From the NCBI RefSeq assembly GCF_003353425.1, contig NZ_QRAO01000005.1, positions 62,001 to 126,000 on the forward strand: a DNA stretch of 64,000 nt, written 5' to 3'. The notes beneath the pieces are model-generated. The model searched no databases and was not told the origin of the DNA. It worked only from the letters and a program-made list of their open reading frames with translations. The stretch comes from Marinirhabdus gelatinilytica. Lineage in GTDB: Bacteria; Bacteroidota; Bacteroidia; Flavobacteriales; Flavobacteriaceae. The translations under genes were made by a program, and so were the position numbers. Positions 16,855 to 25,641 of the stretch are shown here, one piece after another (positions within the stretch are counted from its first letter, which is position 1; each line of letters begins with the position of its first letter).

Positions 16855-18819
16855 CTACAGTACACGCCTTAGTTTTTCCGAAAGAATCTTCTTTAAAGTA
16901 ATATAGTCTACAATATCTTGTAGGCTATTTTCTTTTTGGGACTCTTCGGTTAGTTCCTTTACCTCAGTAGAGAGTTCTACAATTTTTTTGGTGACCAGTT
17001 CCCGGCGTAGATTAAGGATGGTCTCACTTACAATTTGGGAAATGGTGTATTTTTTCTCCTTCACGTAGATTTCTTTTCGTTCCCAATCGTGCAATTGGTA
17101 CTTCTCCTCCTGCATCAATATATCCGTGATGGCTTCGGCTTTTTCAGGTTCTAGTTGGTTTACTAGCGTTTCTATCTTAAATTCCTGTTGCTGGTTCAAA
17201 CGCTCAATAATTTCAAAATAGAGTTCCTTGAATTCAGGGTTTGTAAATTCCACCTCATCATCTTGCAGATCCAAATATATCTTCTCGAAAACCTTCGCAT
17301 TGGATTTTTCAGGAGAAAACGTGATCTCTCCCGCTTCATTAGTTTCCAGGATTAAATCTTCGAATTCCTCCTCCACCATTCCGTAGAGTAGCAATAGCTC
17401 AATTATTTTTCGTTCCAGTTCGTACTGTACATCTACCTTTTTTACCTGTTGGGGAGTATTGGGAACTACCTCCATCTGCTCCTTCTGGGAAACTGGTTTC
17501 TTAGAAGCGTCCCTTCGTTCCTTTTGCAGCAATTGCGCTAGGGTATTGAAGAGCACCTCTTCACTAATGTCCATAATTCGGGAGCATTCCTTTATGTAGA
17601 CCTCCTGTTTTATTACGTCGGGTATCTTGGATATGCTCACGACCATATCCCGGATGGTATCGGCCTTTTTCACAGGATCGTTCTTTGCTTCGTTGGCCAG
17701 GAGCGAGGCCTTGAACGCTATAAAATCCTGTGCCTGCTCTTCTAGATAGCGGGTAAGATCTTCCAGTGAATGTTCACGGGCAAAACTGTCTGGATCTTCG
17801 CCTTCGGGGAAGGTGCAAATCTTAACGTTCATCCCCTGTTCCAGAATTAAATCTACTCCACGAAGCGACGCGCGTAGCCCAGCAGCATCCCCATCAAAAA
17901 GAACGGTAATGTTTTTGGTCAACCTATTCACAAGGCGTATCTGCTCTGGTGTGAGTGCTGTCCCCGAAGAAGAAACCACGTTCTCGATACCTCTTTGGTG
18001 AAACTGGATCACATCGGTATAGCCTTCTACCAAGTAGCAATTGTCCTCTTTGGCAATGGACTGCTTGGCGTGGTAAATTCCATAGAGCACCTTGCTTTTA
18101 TGGTAAATCTCGCTCTCTGGTGAATTCAGGTATTTTGCGGCTTTTTTATCGGTTTTTAGGATCCGGCCACCAAAGCCCAATGTGCGGCCGCTCATACTCA
18201 AGATAGGGAACATAACCCGTCCCTTAAAACGGTCGAACTTCTTCTCGCCCTTCACAATGGTGAGTCCTGTTTTTTCGAGATAGCTTAATTGGTAGCCATT
18301 TTTTAAGGCTTCGTCTGTAAATGCTGTCCAACCTTCGGGAGAGTATCCTAAACTGAACTTTTTGATGGTAGCATCGCTAAAACCCCGTTCCTTGAAATAA
18401 GATTTCCCTATTGCCTTGCCCTCTTCGGTCTCCAACAGGGTTTTATGGAAGTATTCCTTTGCAAATTCGCTCACCAGGTATAGGCTCTCACGCTCGTTGG
18501 CCTGCTGCTTCTGCTCGTCGGTCTGTTCGGTTTCCTCTACCTCGATACCATATTTCTTGGCGAGGTATTTTATGGCTTCTGGATAGGTAAAATGTTCGTG
18601 TTCCATTAAGAAAGAAACCACATTACCACCTTTCCCACTACTGAAATCTTTCCAGATTTGCTTAACAGGGCTCACCATAAAGCTCGGGGTTCGCTCGTCG
18701 CTAAAAGGACTCAATCCCTTGAAGTTGCTACCCGATTTCTTCAACTGTACAAAATCGCCTATCACCTCCTCTACACGGGCGGTCTCAAAAACGTTGTCTA
18801 TGGTGGTACGGGATATCAT
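16855..18819 (-). CDS. dnaG: DNA primase
   Basis: Makes RNA primers at the replication fork. The ATG at 18819 (MISRTTIDNVF) gives 654 residues. The N-terminal CHC2-type domain is recognisable (FKGLSPFSDERTPSFMVSP, IWKDFSSGKGGN), but all four zinc ligands are replaced: Ser37, Ser40, Asp58 and Ser61 stand where Cys, His, Cys, Cys are expected. The TOPRIM core is intact (YLVEGYTDVIQFHQ, VLFDGDAAGLRA, GEDPDSFA). The C-terminal ~200 residues form the helicase-interacting region. An in-frame ATG at 18906 would add 29 residues not seen in the family. Confidence 0.95.
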   Translation of the reverse strand: MISRTTIDNVFETARVEEVIGDFVQLKKSGSNFKGLSPFSDERTPSFMVSPVKQIWKDFSSGKGGNVVSFLMEHEHFTYPEAIKYLAKKYGIEVEETEQTDEQKQQANERESLYLVSEFAKEYFHKTLLETEEGKAIGKSYFKERGFSDATIKKFSLGYSPEGWTAFTDEALKNGYQLSYLEKTGLTIVKGEKKFDRFKGRVMFPILSMSGRTLGFGGRILKTDKKAAKYLNSPESEIYHKSKVLYGIYHAKQSIAKEDNCYLVEGYTDVIQFHQRGIENVVSSSGTALTPEQIRLVNRLTKNITVLFDGDAAGLRASLRGVDLILEQGMNVKICTFPEGEDPDSFAREHSLEDLTRYLEEQAQDFIAFKASLLANEAKNDPVKKADTIRDMVVSISKIPDVIKQEVYIKECSRIMDISEEVLFNTLAQLLQKERRDASKKPVSQKEQMEVVPNTPQQVKKVDVQYELERKIIELLLLYGMVEEEFEDLILETNEAGEITFSPEKSNAKVFEKIYLDLQDDEVEFTNPEFKELYFEIIERLNQQQEFKIETLVNQLEPEKAEAITDILMQEEKYQLHDWERKEIYVKEKKYTISQIVSETILNLRRELVTKKIVELSTEVKELTEESQKENSLQDIVDYITLKKILSEKLRRVL

Positions 18820-18948
18820 TACGAATTGTAAAGATGTAAAATTTGGGGGAGTTTCCCTTTTCGAGATGCAATTTATTATAAACAAAATGCTATTGCACAT
18901 TGTCACGCAAAGCTTTTCAGAAATTCAAGGAAATAAATGTAGCTAAAA

Positions 18949-18979
18949 CAAAAAAAGGCCCTCAAAAATGAGAGCCTTT
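18949..18979 (-). terminator. Intrinsic terminator after the outer-membrane protein gene
   Basis: On the minus strand AAAGGCTCTC pairs with GAGGGCCTTT around a 6-base loop (one G-U pair), followed by a run of T. It lies 17 bases past the stop codon of the gene ending at 18997 and before dnaG. Confidence 0.85.
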
Positions 18980-18996
18980 CCTGGATTGATGAATGG

Positions 18997-20055
18997 CTAA
19001 TCCCAATCCCACCGTACACCCAACGATACGTTGCGCTGTTCGGTAGGGTTGTTTTTAAAAATCGTGTTTAGGTCATACTTGGCGTACAATGAAATATCGC
19101 CGTAGCCAATATAGCCCGAAAGACCGTATATAAAGTTATTTGTGTTGTAACCAGCCTTCAGTTTTTGTTTTACATCCTCGCCATTGTCCTCAAACTTTAG
19201 TTTTTGGCGTGTGCTCAAGTTAAGCCCTGCATAGCCACCAAAACCAATCTTGAAGCTTTTGTTGGTATTGTACCTAAAATAGTCTTCTTTCTCAATCTTA
19301 CGGGAAGGGCCAATTTCAAAATGGACGGGCACCACTAGATTATCCATCCTGAATTTGGATTTGTCCAAATCTATCTCGAATTCCTGCAACTCAGTCTGTT
19401 CGCCGGTGTCTACAAAATAACGGTTGTCGGTTGGTTTCAACCCATTGAACTGGAAGGATAGCCCATACCGCAAACGCAACCAATTACTTTCCTTGAATAC
19501 CCGCGTAGTCCACGCCAAGCCCAGCTCTGCGTAACGGCTACCCGCAATTTTATAAGGGGAATCGTCCAAGGACTGGCCATCTATACTAGCATTGTTAAGG
19601 CCAAAAGAAAAGACCAACTGCCCTGTGGTACGGCGGTCGTACTTGGGTTTTTTATAGGGGCTCTTAACCGTTAGACCGTAGACCGAATCTTCTTCATCCC
19701 CAAAATTGATACTTACCGAAAAGCCATCGCCATCTATAGCCGTAGTGTCTGTGCCATTTCGTTCCAATAGCGCTATCCTATTGTCTATAATGGCAAGTTT
19801 GTTCTCAATATTCAAAGCGTGCTTTTCTGCAGCTTCTTGTTTAAGTTGGTCCGCCTCGGCTTGGGTCAACGTTCCTTCTGCCAGTTTTTCGTTGATGGAC
19901 GCTACCGTTTTCTTTAGCGCCTCTTTTTCTTGGTTTACCACCTCGGTCCTTGCTTTTTGGAGCAGTTCCAGGGTTGGATTTTCTTCTTGTGCAATGCTAA
20001 GGCTTATTGCCAACACCCATAATACCAGGGCGATACTTAGTTGAATTGTTTTCAT
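18997..20055 (-). CDS. Outer-membrane beta-barrel type protein with coiled coil
   Basis: A 352-residue exported protein. MKTIQLSIALVLWVLAISLS is a Sec signal peptide with cleavage after about SIAQ. Residues 25-100 are Glu/Lys/Ala-rich and probably form a coiled coil; the rest alternates polar and aromatic residues in beta-strand style and ends in SLGVRWDWD, consistent with an outer-membrane barrel of the PorT-like kind. It follows the sigma/anti-sigma pair on the same strand after 177 bases and ends at a strong terminator, so it may be a target of that sigma factor. No enzymatic motif was recognised. Confidence 0.75.
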   Translation of the reverse strand: MKTIQLSIALVLWVLAISLSIAQEENPTLELLQKARTEVVNQEKEALKKTVASINEKLAEGTLTQAEADQLKQEAAEKHALNIENKLAIIDNRIALLERNGTDTTAIDGDGFSVSINFGDEEDSVYGLTVKSPYKKPKYDRRTTGQLVFSFGLNNASIDGQSLDDSPYKIAGSRYAELGLAWTTRVFKESNWLRLRYGLSFQFNGLKPTDNRYFVDTGEQTELQEFEIDLDKSKFRMDNLVVPVHFEIGPSRKIEKEDYFRYNTNKSFKIGFGGYAGLNLSTRQKLKFEDNGEDVKQKLKAGYNTNNFIYGLSGYIGYGDISLYAKYDLNTIFKNNPTEQRNVSLGVRWDWD

Positions 20056-20232
20056 CTTTATTTAATATTTGATTGATTGGAAGATGGAATGCCCAGATGT
20101 GTATCATCTTCCTTTGATTTAAACTTTATGAATGGGCATTTCATGACTGTTCGTGTTTAGTTTGTTCCTGATGTGTCCTTCGACAGCCCCAGAAACCTGA
20201 TTAATGATTGATGAATAAACTTTTATGTTAGA

Positions 20233-21027
20233 TTAATTGTTCCGCTCTACCACGGCGGTGCGTATTTTGTTGAAACCTTCGCCCAGGGCGTCAAAGACCT
20301 TGTCCCTAAAACTGCGTTCCAGCTCGTTTTCCACATCGTCCAACAGACTGGCCGGATCTATTCTTGTAGTGGCTTGGTCCAGCAGGCGCTGGGTGGCAAT
20401 GTCTCGTTGTGCCTGTTGCAAGAGATTCTCTACCTCTTCAATTGTAACTTGGGTATTTTTTTGCTGAAGACTCTCAACACTGGCAACCACTTCCTCCACT
20501 TTTTTGTCGAAATATTGAGTTGCTTTTGGAGCTTCAGGGTTTTCTTTAACTTCAGAGGCCTCGCTGGTGGCTACCGAAGTTTCAGCAGTTTTAATACGTG
20601 TGTTCTCTTTAGTTTCAAGTTTCTTTTCCGTTGAAGTTTCAGAAGTAGCTGTTGCCAATTCCCCTTTGTTTTGCTGCATGGTTTTTTCCAAAAGTTCCTT
20701 TTCTTCCTCTTCAGTGGACTCTTCGGCTACAACGGTATTTTCTTCTGGTCCATCCTTAAAAATGGGCGAGGTTGAGTTTTCTTCAATTTCAGTGGGATTG
20801 GCCTGTTCTACGATTTCTTTGGAGACCGTTTTATCCTCCTTCAGCAAAAATGAACCTACCACCAAGATTGCAACCAGACTGGCGGCAATGGAGTACCACA
20901 GCGTTTTGTTGCTGGTTTTGGGTTCGCCAAGTTGTGCTTCCAACTTACCCCATGCTTGTGGTGTAGGCTGGATTTCCCGCTCCTCGAGCTTGGTACGGAT
21001 GTTCTCTTCAAATTTATTGGGTTCCAT
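20233..21027 (-). CDS. Membrane protein, probable anti-sigma factor
   Basis: A 264-residue protein with a short cytoplasmic N-terminus (MEPNKFEENIRTKLEEREIQ, with TPQAWGKLEAQLGE), one membrane segment at about 43-60 (WYSIAASLVAILVVGSFLL), and a long periplasmic part rich in Glu, Thr and Lys that ends in a coiled-coil-like stretch. Its start overlaps the 3' end of the sigma factor gene by 14 bases, the classic arrangement of sigma and its inhibitor. There is no HxxxCxxC zinc motif, so it would be a non-ZAS type. The role is inferred from topology and context. Confidence 0.75.
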   Translation of the reverse strand: MEPNKFEENIRTKLEEREIQPTPQAWGKLEAQLGEPKTSNKTLWYSIAASLVAILVVGSFLLKEDKTVSKEIVEQANPTEIEENSTSPIFKDGPEENTVVAEESTEEEEKELLEKTMQQNKGELATATSETSTEKKLETKENTRIKTAETSVATSEASEVKENPEAPKATQYFDKKVEEVVASVESLQQKNTQVTIEEVENLLQQAQRDIATQRLLDQATTRIDPASLLDDVENELERSFRDKVFDALGEGFNKIRTAVVERNN

Positions 21028-21580
21028 AACTGCTGTTGTTTTGTTTAGTAACTAATTGCTGAAGCATCTTGCGGGCCTTGGACAGTTGCGATTTTGAGGT
21101 GCCTTCGGAAATGTGTAACAGTTCGGCGATCTCGCTATGCTTGTAACCTTCTACCGCATAGAGCACAAAAACGGTTTTGTAACCATCGGGCAGCGCATCT
21201 ATCAATTTTTGGATGTCCTCTACTTCCAGTTCCGATGGAAATTCTGTGGCGTGACCCAATGAATTTTCGATTACAGATTCGTCCTGAAAGAATAGTTTTT
21301 TCTGTTTCCGAAGTTCGCTAATGGACTCGTTTACCATGATACGGCGAATCCAGCCTTCGAAACTTCCCGTACCCTCGTAGGAATCGAGCTTGGTGAACAC
21401 TTTTAAAAATCCCGAGAGCATCACTTCTTCGGCCAACGCGTTATTTTTCACATACTGCCTACATACGCTCATCATCTTGGGCGAAAATAGTTGAAAGACC
21501 TCGTGCTGTGCCTTGCGGTTGCCTTTCTTGGCCTTGGCGATGAGCCTGTCGTAATTTTTATGTAAAGAAATAAGCTTCAT
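21014..21580 (-). CDS. ECF-type RNA polymerase sigma factor
   Basis: A 188-residue sigma-70 family protein with only regions 2 and 4. Region 2 (about 25-95) contains YVKNNALAEEVMLSGFLKVFTKLDSYEG and FEGWIRRIMVNESISELRK; region 4 (about 125-180) contains LPDGYKTVFVLYAVEGYKHSEIAELLHISEGTSKSQLSKARK. The start is the ATG at 21580 (MKLISLHKNYD). It is coupled to the probable anti-sigma gene by a 14-base overlap. The signal it answers to is unknown. Confidence 0.92.
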   Translation of the reverse strand: MKLISLHKNYDRLIAKAKKGNRKAQHEVFQLFSPKMMSVCRQYVKNNALAEEVMLSGFLKVFTKLDSYEGTGSFEGWIRRIMVNESISELRKQKKLFFQDESVIENSLGHATEFPSELEVEDIQKLIDALPDGYKTVFVLYAVEGYKHSEIAELLHISEGTSKSQLSKARKMLQQLVTKQNNSSYGTQ

Positions 21581-21724
21581 AAATACGCTACGCTAGTTGC
21601 TTCTATTTTAATAGACGGGATTTTATTTAGAAGGGTTGCCTGGGGTGTAAAAAAAGTATTATTGTGCTGTTGTAGTTGCCAACTAAGGGTAGTTGGAAAT
21701 TGAATATGGGCATAGACGCCAATG

Positions 21725-21752
21725 CTCACCACTCACCACTCACCACTCACAC
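21725..21752. repeat. 7-bp tandem repeat, four units
   Basis: CTCACCA three times and CTCACAC once, nearly perfect, between the polyprenyl synthase stop and the sigma factor gene. A small hairpin (CCAACTA, loop AGGG, TAGTTGG) is close by at 21679-21696. Confidence 0.75.
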
Positions 21753-21766
21753 CTTAAAACCTAAAA

Positions 21767-22744
21767 TTATTTTTTCCTTTCTATCACATAGTTCACCATT
21801 AGCTCCAGCGACTCTTTGTAGGGAGAGGCAGGATATTTTTGCAGCAGCTGAAGGGCTTGGGACTGGTAGTCTTTCATTTTTGAGATTGCGTATTCCAGCC
21901 CGCCACGGGTTTTCACAAAGGAGATGACTTCCTTCACCCTTTTTTTATTCTTGTTATGGTTTTTTACTGAATTGATGAGCCACTTTCTATCCTTTTCCGA
22001 AGCATTGTTAAGAGCGTAGATTAACGGAAGCGTCATTTTTTGTTCCTTGATGTCTATGCCCGTAGGTTTCCCTATTTTTTCTTCCCCATAATCGAACAGG
22101 TCGTCTTTTATTTGGAACGCAAGGCCAATAAGCTCACCAAATTTCCGAAGGTTTTCCACTTCCTCCGTGGGCGCGTGTACCGATTGGGCACCCATAGCGC
22201 AACAGGCCGCTATTAGCGTAGCTGTTTTCTGCCGGATGATCTCGAAATAGACTTCTTCGGTGATGTCCAGCTTTCTTGCTTTTTCAATCTGGAGGAGTTC
22301 TCCCTCGCTCATTTCCCGTACGGCTACAGAAATGATTTTCAGCAAGTCGAAATCGTCATTATCTATACACAGCAACAAACCTTTAGAGAGCAAAAAGTCG
22401 CCCACCAATACTGCAATCTTGTTTTTCCATAGGGCATTTAGGGAGAAGAACCCACGGCGGCGATTACTATCGTCCACCACATCGTCGTGTACGAGGGTTG
22501 CGGTATGTATAAGTTCTATGACCGAAGCCCCTCGATAGGTGCGTTCGTTCAATTGACCATTGTTGCACATCTTGGCGATAAGGAAAATGAACATAGGGCG
22601 CATTTGTTTCCCCTTACGGTTTACCACATAATGGGTAATGCGGTTTAGCAGGGCTACCTTGGAGGACATGGCGTTGGAGAACTTCTGCTCGAAGTGCTCC
22701 ATCTCCTGTTCAATGGGTTGTTTTATTTGGGAAACTATTTTCAT
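21767..22744 (-). CDS. Polyprenyl diphosphate synthase family protein
   Basis: Trans-isoprenyl diphosphate synthase that extends prenyl chains from isopentenyl diphosphate, probably for the menaquinone side chain. The 325 residues carry both Asp-rich motifs: DDVVDDSNRRRG (first, about residue 85) and FQIKDDLFDYGEEKIGKPTGID (second, about 210). The start is the ATG at 22744 (MKIVSQIKQPIEQEMEHFEQKF). The exact chain length cannot be read from the sequence. It lies upstream of the sigma factor gene on the same strand, separated by 186 bases. Confidence 0.9.
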   Translation of the reverse strand: MKIVSQIKQPIEQEMEHFEQKFSNAMSSKVALLNRITHYVVNRKGKQMRPMFIFLIAKMCNNGQLNERTYRGASVIELIHTATLVHDDVVDDSNRRRGFFSLNALWKNKIAVLVGDFLLSKGLLLCIDNDDFDLLKIISVAVREMSEGELLQIEKARKLDITEEVYFEIIRQKTATLIAACCAMGAQSVHAPTEEVENLRKFGELIGLAFQIKDDLFDYGEEKIGKPTGIDIKEQKMTLPLIYALNNASEKDRKWLINSVKNHNKNKKRVKEVISFVKTRGGLEYAISKMKDYQSQALQLLQKYPASPYKESLELMVNYVIERKK

Positions 22745-22792
22745 CCAGTGTGGTAAAAATAGTTAAAATGCATGAGTTGATGCCCGTAATAA

Positions 22793-22930
22793 TAAAGAGG
22801 CCGTCTAAAAAGTATCAAGACAATTAATATGTCGCATTGAGCTTGTGGAAATGTATTGATTGTCAAGTTTATTAAAACTTCGACAAGCTTAGTTTAACAA
22901 GCTATATAATCATTTTAAACGGCCTCTTTA
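22793..22930. repeat. 138-bp MITE-like inverted-repeat element
   Basis: TAAAGAGGCCGTCTAAAA at the left end and TTTTAAACGGCCTCTTTA at the right are inverted copies with one mismatch in 18. Inside, a REP-like GAGCTTGTGGAA (from 22839) faces TTCGACAAGCTT, a second, nested inverted repeat. There is no open frame. The layout is that of a short non-autonomous element; on the RNA level it would fold into one long hairpin and may end transcription of the neighbouring genes. Target duplications were not evident. Confidence 0.6.
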
Positions 22931-22951
22931 AAGTATTTAATGGAGTTAGAG

Positions 22952-25492
22952 TTACGTTTTAATAGTCTCTTTCCTGTTCCTGTACAGCGAGGTGTCCACA
23001 CAACCGGCCATAGCCTTGGTATCCAGCTCTAGCCCGATAAACTCTTGGACTTTTTGGGCCATCTCTTCTGGCTTTTCGAGCACGTCTTTATAATCTATAT
23101 AGATAAGTTCTACGCCGGGTTCAGCTTCTTTCCAAACATTGATCTGTTCCAGTTGTTCATAATAGGCATTATATAAACTCACAGGAATAGTATCTGGATC
23201 TTTACCTGTCATAACCCGCTGGCTCTTTACAACTTCATCCAGGTCACGTTTCATAAAAATTATCTTGTAGCGGTTTTCTGGACTTAAGTGTTTTAGGAGC
23301 GGAGCAACAATTTTTAATGTTTTGTTGTTAGCAGAAGTCAACCAAGAGTTATCTCTATGAAGAGACATAACAGGTTCATATTCATAGTATCCCTTGGGAT
23401 TTGATTTATCTGCTTTTCTCTTTCCATCTGTCAAGATATCCATTCCGGCCTTATCCATCATCTGCATCATCAATGATGTTCCTGAGCGAGGTAATCCAGA
23501 GACAACTACTATTTGATCTTCTTTATAGGCATTAAGTGTCTTTTCGTTTAAGTTTAAAGGTTCACTTAATTTTTCTTCAATTTTTTCAAGTGCTCTCTCT
23601 GCGCGGTGAAAGCGTTTTGGTTTTAATTTTTTTGCTGTCTCATAAGCAATTTTAGCATTTTCAAGATCTCCCATTTTTTCTAATGCTTCACCAAGGGTAT
23701 AATGAGCTTCAGGGAAATACTTCACTAATTCGATACTGGTGAGGGCATATTCTGCAGCTTCTTCATATTCGTTCAGTCGCAATAAAACTTCTGCCATGGC
23801 ACGATTGTATTTAGCTCTATCTGGCTCTATCTCGATTGCGGTTGCATAGTTTTCTTTCGCTTTTTCGAATTGACTATTTCTTCTGTGAAGTTTACCTATC
23901 TGAAAGAAAATTTCTGCCGAAGGACGGGTTTTCTTAACCTTGTTGAGAAGCGCGAGAGCCTTTTCAATCTCACCTTTTGCTACGAGGATATGTGCTTCAG
24001 CAAAATGTGTTGTAAAGTCGAATTCTTTATCTTTTTCTCTCAAAAGTTTTAGATATTCTTCAGCTTTGTCAAATTCTTCGGTCTTAAGGCTTATCGCAAG
24101 TAAATCCATATAAAATGGGATTGTATTTACAGGCTCTTTTTCTTTTATGAGCTGCAATAATATGTCTCTAGCCTTGTCATAATCCTTTTTCCCCAAATGA
24201 ACTCTAGCAAGATTGTGTTTTATATCACATCCCACTTTTAGCATTGCTGTCTCAATCTTTTCATCAGGACGGTCAATATAGCCTAGTTCCACCAATTGCT
24301 CCATAGTTTCCTGTTCGGAAATGGAGTCTACTTTAGCATTTTTATCAATCTCTCCAAAATCTCCTTCGACCTTTTCCCAACTTTCTATATAAGTAGGATC
24401 AGTTGGTTCCTTAAATATATCCAGCGCAACTTTACCATCCATATCCTTTCCAATAGGCAAATCGAAGTGATTGAGGACCGTAGGTGCTATATCTATTAAA
24501 CCAAGCCCGAAGATCTTTTCATTCTTTTTAATATTAGGTCCTTTTGCTACAAAGACCCCAAACTGCCTGTGATCCAAGGATGGGGCTGCTGGATACTTTG
24601 GCATTTTAATAATTCGTTTGTTCCCTGACTCAAACCCGTGGTCTGAAAGTATCATTACCGTTGTGTCGTCGTCTATTAACTGCAACTTTCTGCCCAGCAT
24701 CATGTCTTGGAACCTATACGCTCCCACTACAGCGTCTTTATAAAGTTCATACCTTTCTTGTGCTATCGCTCCTAACTTTGGCGGGTGATATTTCATAAAA
24801 GCATGGCACATGTGGTCTATTAAATCGTAATATATTGCCATAAAGTCCCACTCAGTAGAGTGCATAAGATTTGTCGCTGCGTTATGGACAGACACATTCT
24901 CTGCAAGTATTTTAGAAAATGTTGAAAGACTCCCTTCCTTTTCTTGATCTATTTTTGTGGCATTGGGAAAAAAAGGTAAGATATGCTCCCCTGTAACCTC
25001 ATAGGGTCTCATTCTCAGGTCGGCCATATCCATTGCGATTGATTCTGGATGGATAGTGCCTTTGTAAATAGGATTTTTTTTCTTGGGGTCTTTATTCATC
25101 TTTTGAAACCTATCCGAAACAACAACCCCATTAATAGGTTCTGCTGGAAAGCTTGGCCACCAACCAACAACATTGCTCTTATAGCCTTTATTGTGTAATA
25201 TGTTCCAAATCGCCCTTGCCTTTCTAGAGGATGTAGTAACAGGTCTTACCCCGTTTAGATCTTGTGCAATTTCAATAAAATTTAAAACTCCGTGCTTATC
25301 GGGGGTTTTTCCAGTTGCTACGGTTGACCATAGCATAGGGCTCAATGGTGGGTTCATAGTACTTAAGTTACCATACACACCCTCGCCTATAATTTTTTTT
25401 AAGTTTGGCATTTGCCCTTTTGCAAGTAACGGACCTATAATTTTCCAATCTGCTGCATCCCAACCAATTAAAAGTAATTTATTCTTCTTCAT
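22952..25492 (-). CDS. Phosphodiesterase/nucleotide pyrophosphatase-like, TPR and sulfotransferase fusion protein
   Basis: An 846-residue three-part protein. Residues 1 to about 360 are an alkaline-phosphatase-superfamily domain of the type I phosphodiesterase kind: LLIGWDAADW (first metal Asp), NPPLSPMLWSTVATGKTP (nucleophile region) and ILSDHGFESG (metal Asp284-His285). Residues about 390-640 are tetratricopeptide repeats. Residues about 660-846 are a sulfotransferase-like domain with the PAPS loop VVSGLPRSGTSLMMQMM (around 668) and FMKRDLDEVVKSQ. No signal peptide is visible, so it is probably cytoplasmic. The substrate is unknown. It starts inside a 48-codon gene, with a 14-base overlap. 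Confidence 0.85.
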   Translation of the reverse strand: MKKNKLLLIGWDAADWKIIGPLLAKGQMPNLKKIIGEGVYGNLSTMNPPLSPMLWSTVATGKTPDKHGVLNFIEIAQDLNGVRPVTTSSRKARAIWNILHNKGYKSNVVGWWPSFPAEPINGVVVSDRFQKMNKDPKKKNPIYKGTIHPESIAMDMADLRMRPYEVTGEHILPFFPNATKIDQEKEGSLSTFSKILAENVSVHNAATNLMHSTEWDFMAIYYDLIDHMCHAFMKYHPPKLGAIAQERYELYKDAVVGAYRFQDMMLGRKLQLIDDDTTVMILSDHGFESGNKRIIKMPKYPAAPSLDHRQFGVFVAKGPNIKKNEKIFGLGLIDIAPTVLNHFDLPIGKDMDGKVALDIFKEPTDPTYIESWEKVEGDFGEIDKNAKVDSISEQETMEQLVELGYIDRPDEKIETAMLKVGCDIKHNLARVHLGKKDYDKARDILLQLIKEKEPVNTIPFYMDLLAISLKTEEFDKAEEYLKLLREKDKEFDFTTHFAEAHILVAKGEIEKALALLNKVKKTRPSAEIFFQIGKLHRRNSQFEKAKENYATAIEIEPDRAKYNRAMAEVLLRLNEYEEAAEYALTSIELVKYFPEAHYTLGEALEKMGDLENAKIAYETAKKLKPKRFHRAERALEKIEEKLSEPLNLNEKTLNAYKEDQIVVVSGLPRSGTSLMMQMMDKAGMDILTDGKRKADKSNPKGYYEYEPVMSLHRDNSWLTSANNKTLKIVAPLLKHLSPENRYKIIFMKRDLDEVVKSQRVMTGKDPDTIPVSLYNAYYEQLEQINVWKEAEPGVELIYIDYKDVLEKPEEMAQKVQEFIGLELDTKAMAGCVDTSLYRNRKETIKT

Positions 25493-25625
25493 TTAATAAT
25501 TCTGTTTGTCCTGATTCTATTTTAATTTGTCTCCATTTTCTAAAAGCTATATCGCCATAGGCTAATACCCCAAGAGAACCACTTGGTGATATGGTATGCG
25601 TTTGTTTCGACTTTTCCTTATTCAT
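25479..25625 (-). CDS. Small 48-residue protein overlapping the phosphodiesterase-TPR-sulfotransferase gene
   Basis: From the ATG at 25623-25625 the frame reads MNKEKSKQTHTISPSGSLGV, continues with LAYGDIAFRKWRQIK, and ends with ELLNEEE and a TAA at 25479-25481. Its last 14 bases overlap the start of the large downstream gene, which is a strong sign of translational coupling. The protein has a basic start, a Gly/Leu/Ala-rich middle and an amphipathic helix with FRKWRQIK. I do not recognise the family with confidence. Coupling suggests it works with, or sets the dose of, the fusion protein. Confidence 0.65.
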   Translation of the reverse strand: MNKEKSKQTHTISPSGSLGVLAYGDIAFRKWRQIKIESGQTELLNEEE

Positions 25626-25641
25626 TATTTAAATTAATTTG

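Noticed and set aside
20172-20200. REP-like copy CCTTCGACAGCCCCAG upstream of the outer-membrane protein gene
   Set aside because: Only about nine bases match the core, too little to call with confidence.
22793-22930. Simple intrinsic terminator
   Set aside because: The arms are more than 100 bases apart with a second inverted repeat inside and no clear T run directly after a compact stem; a mobile-type element fits better, though it may still stop transcription.
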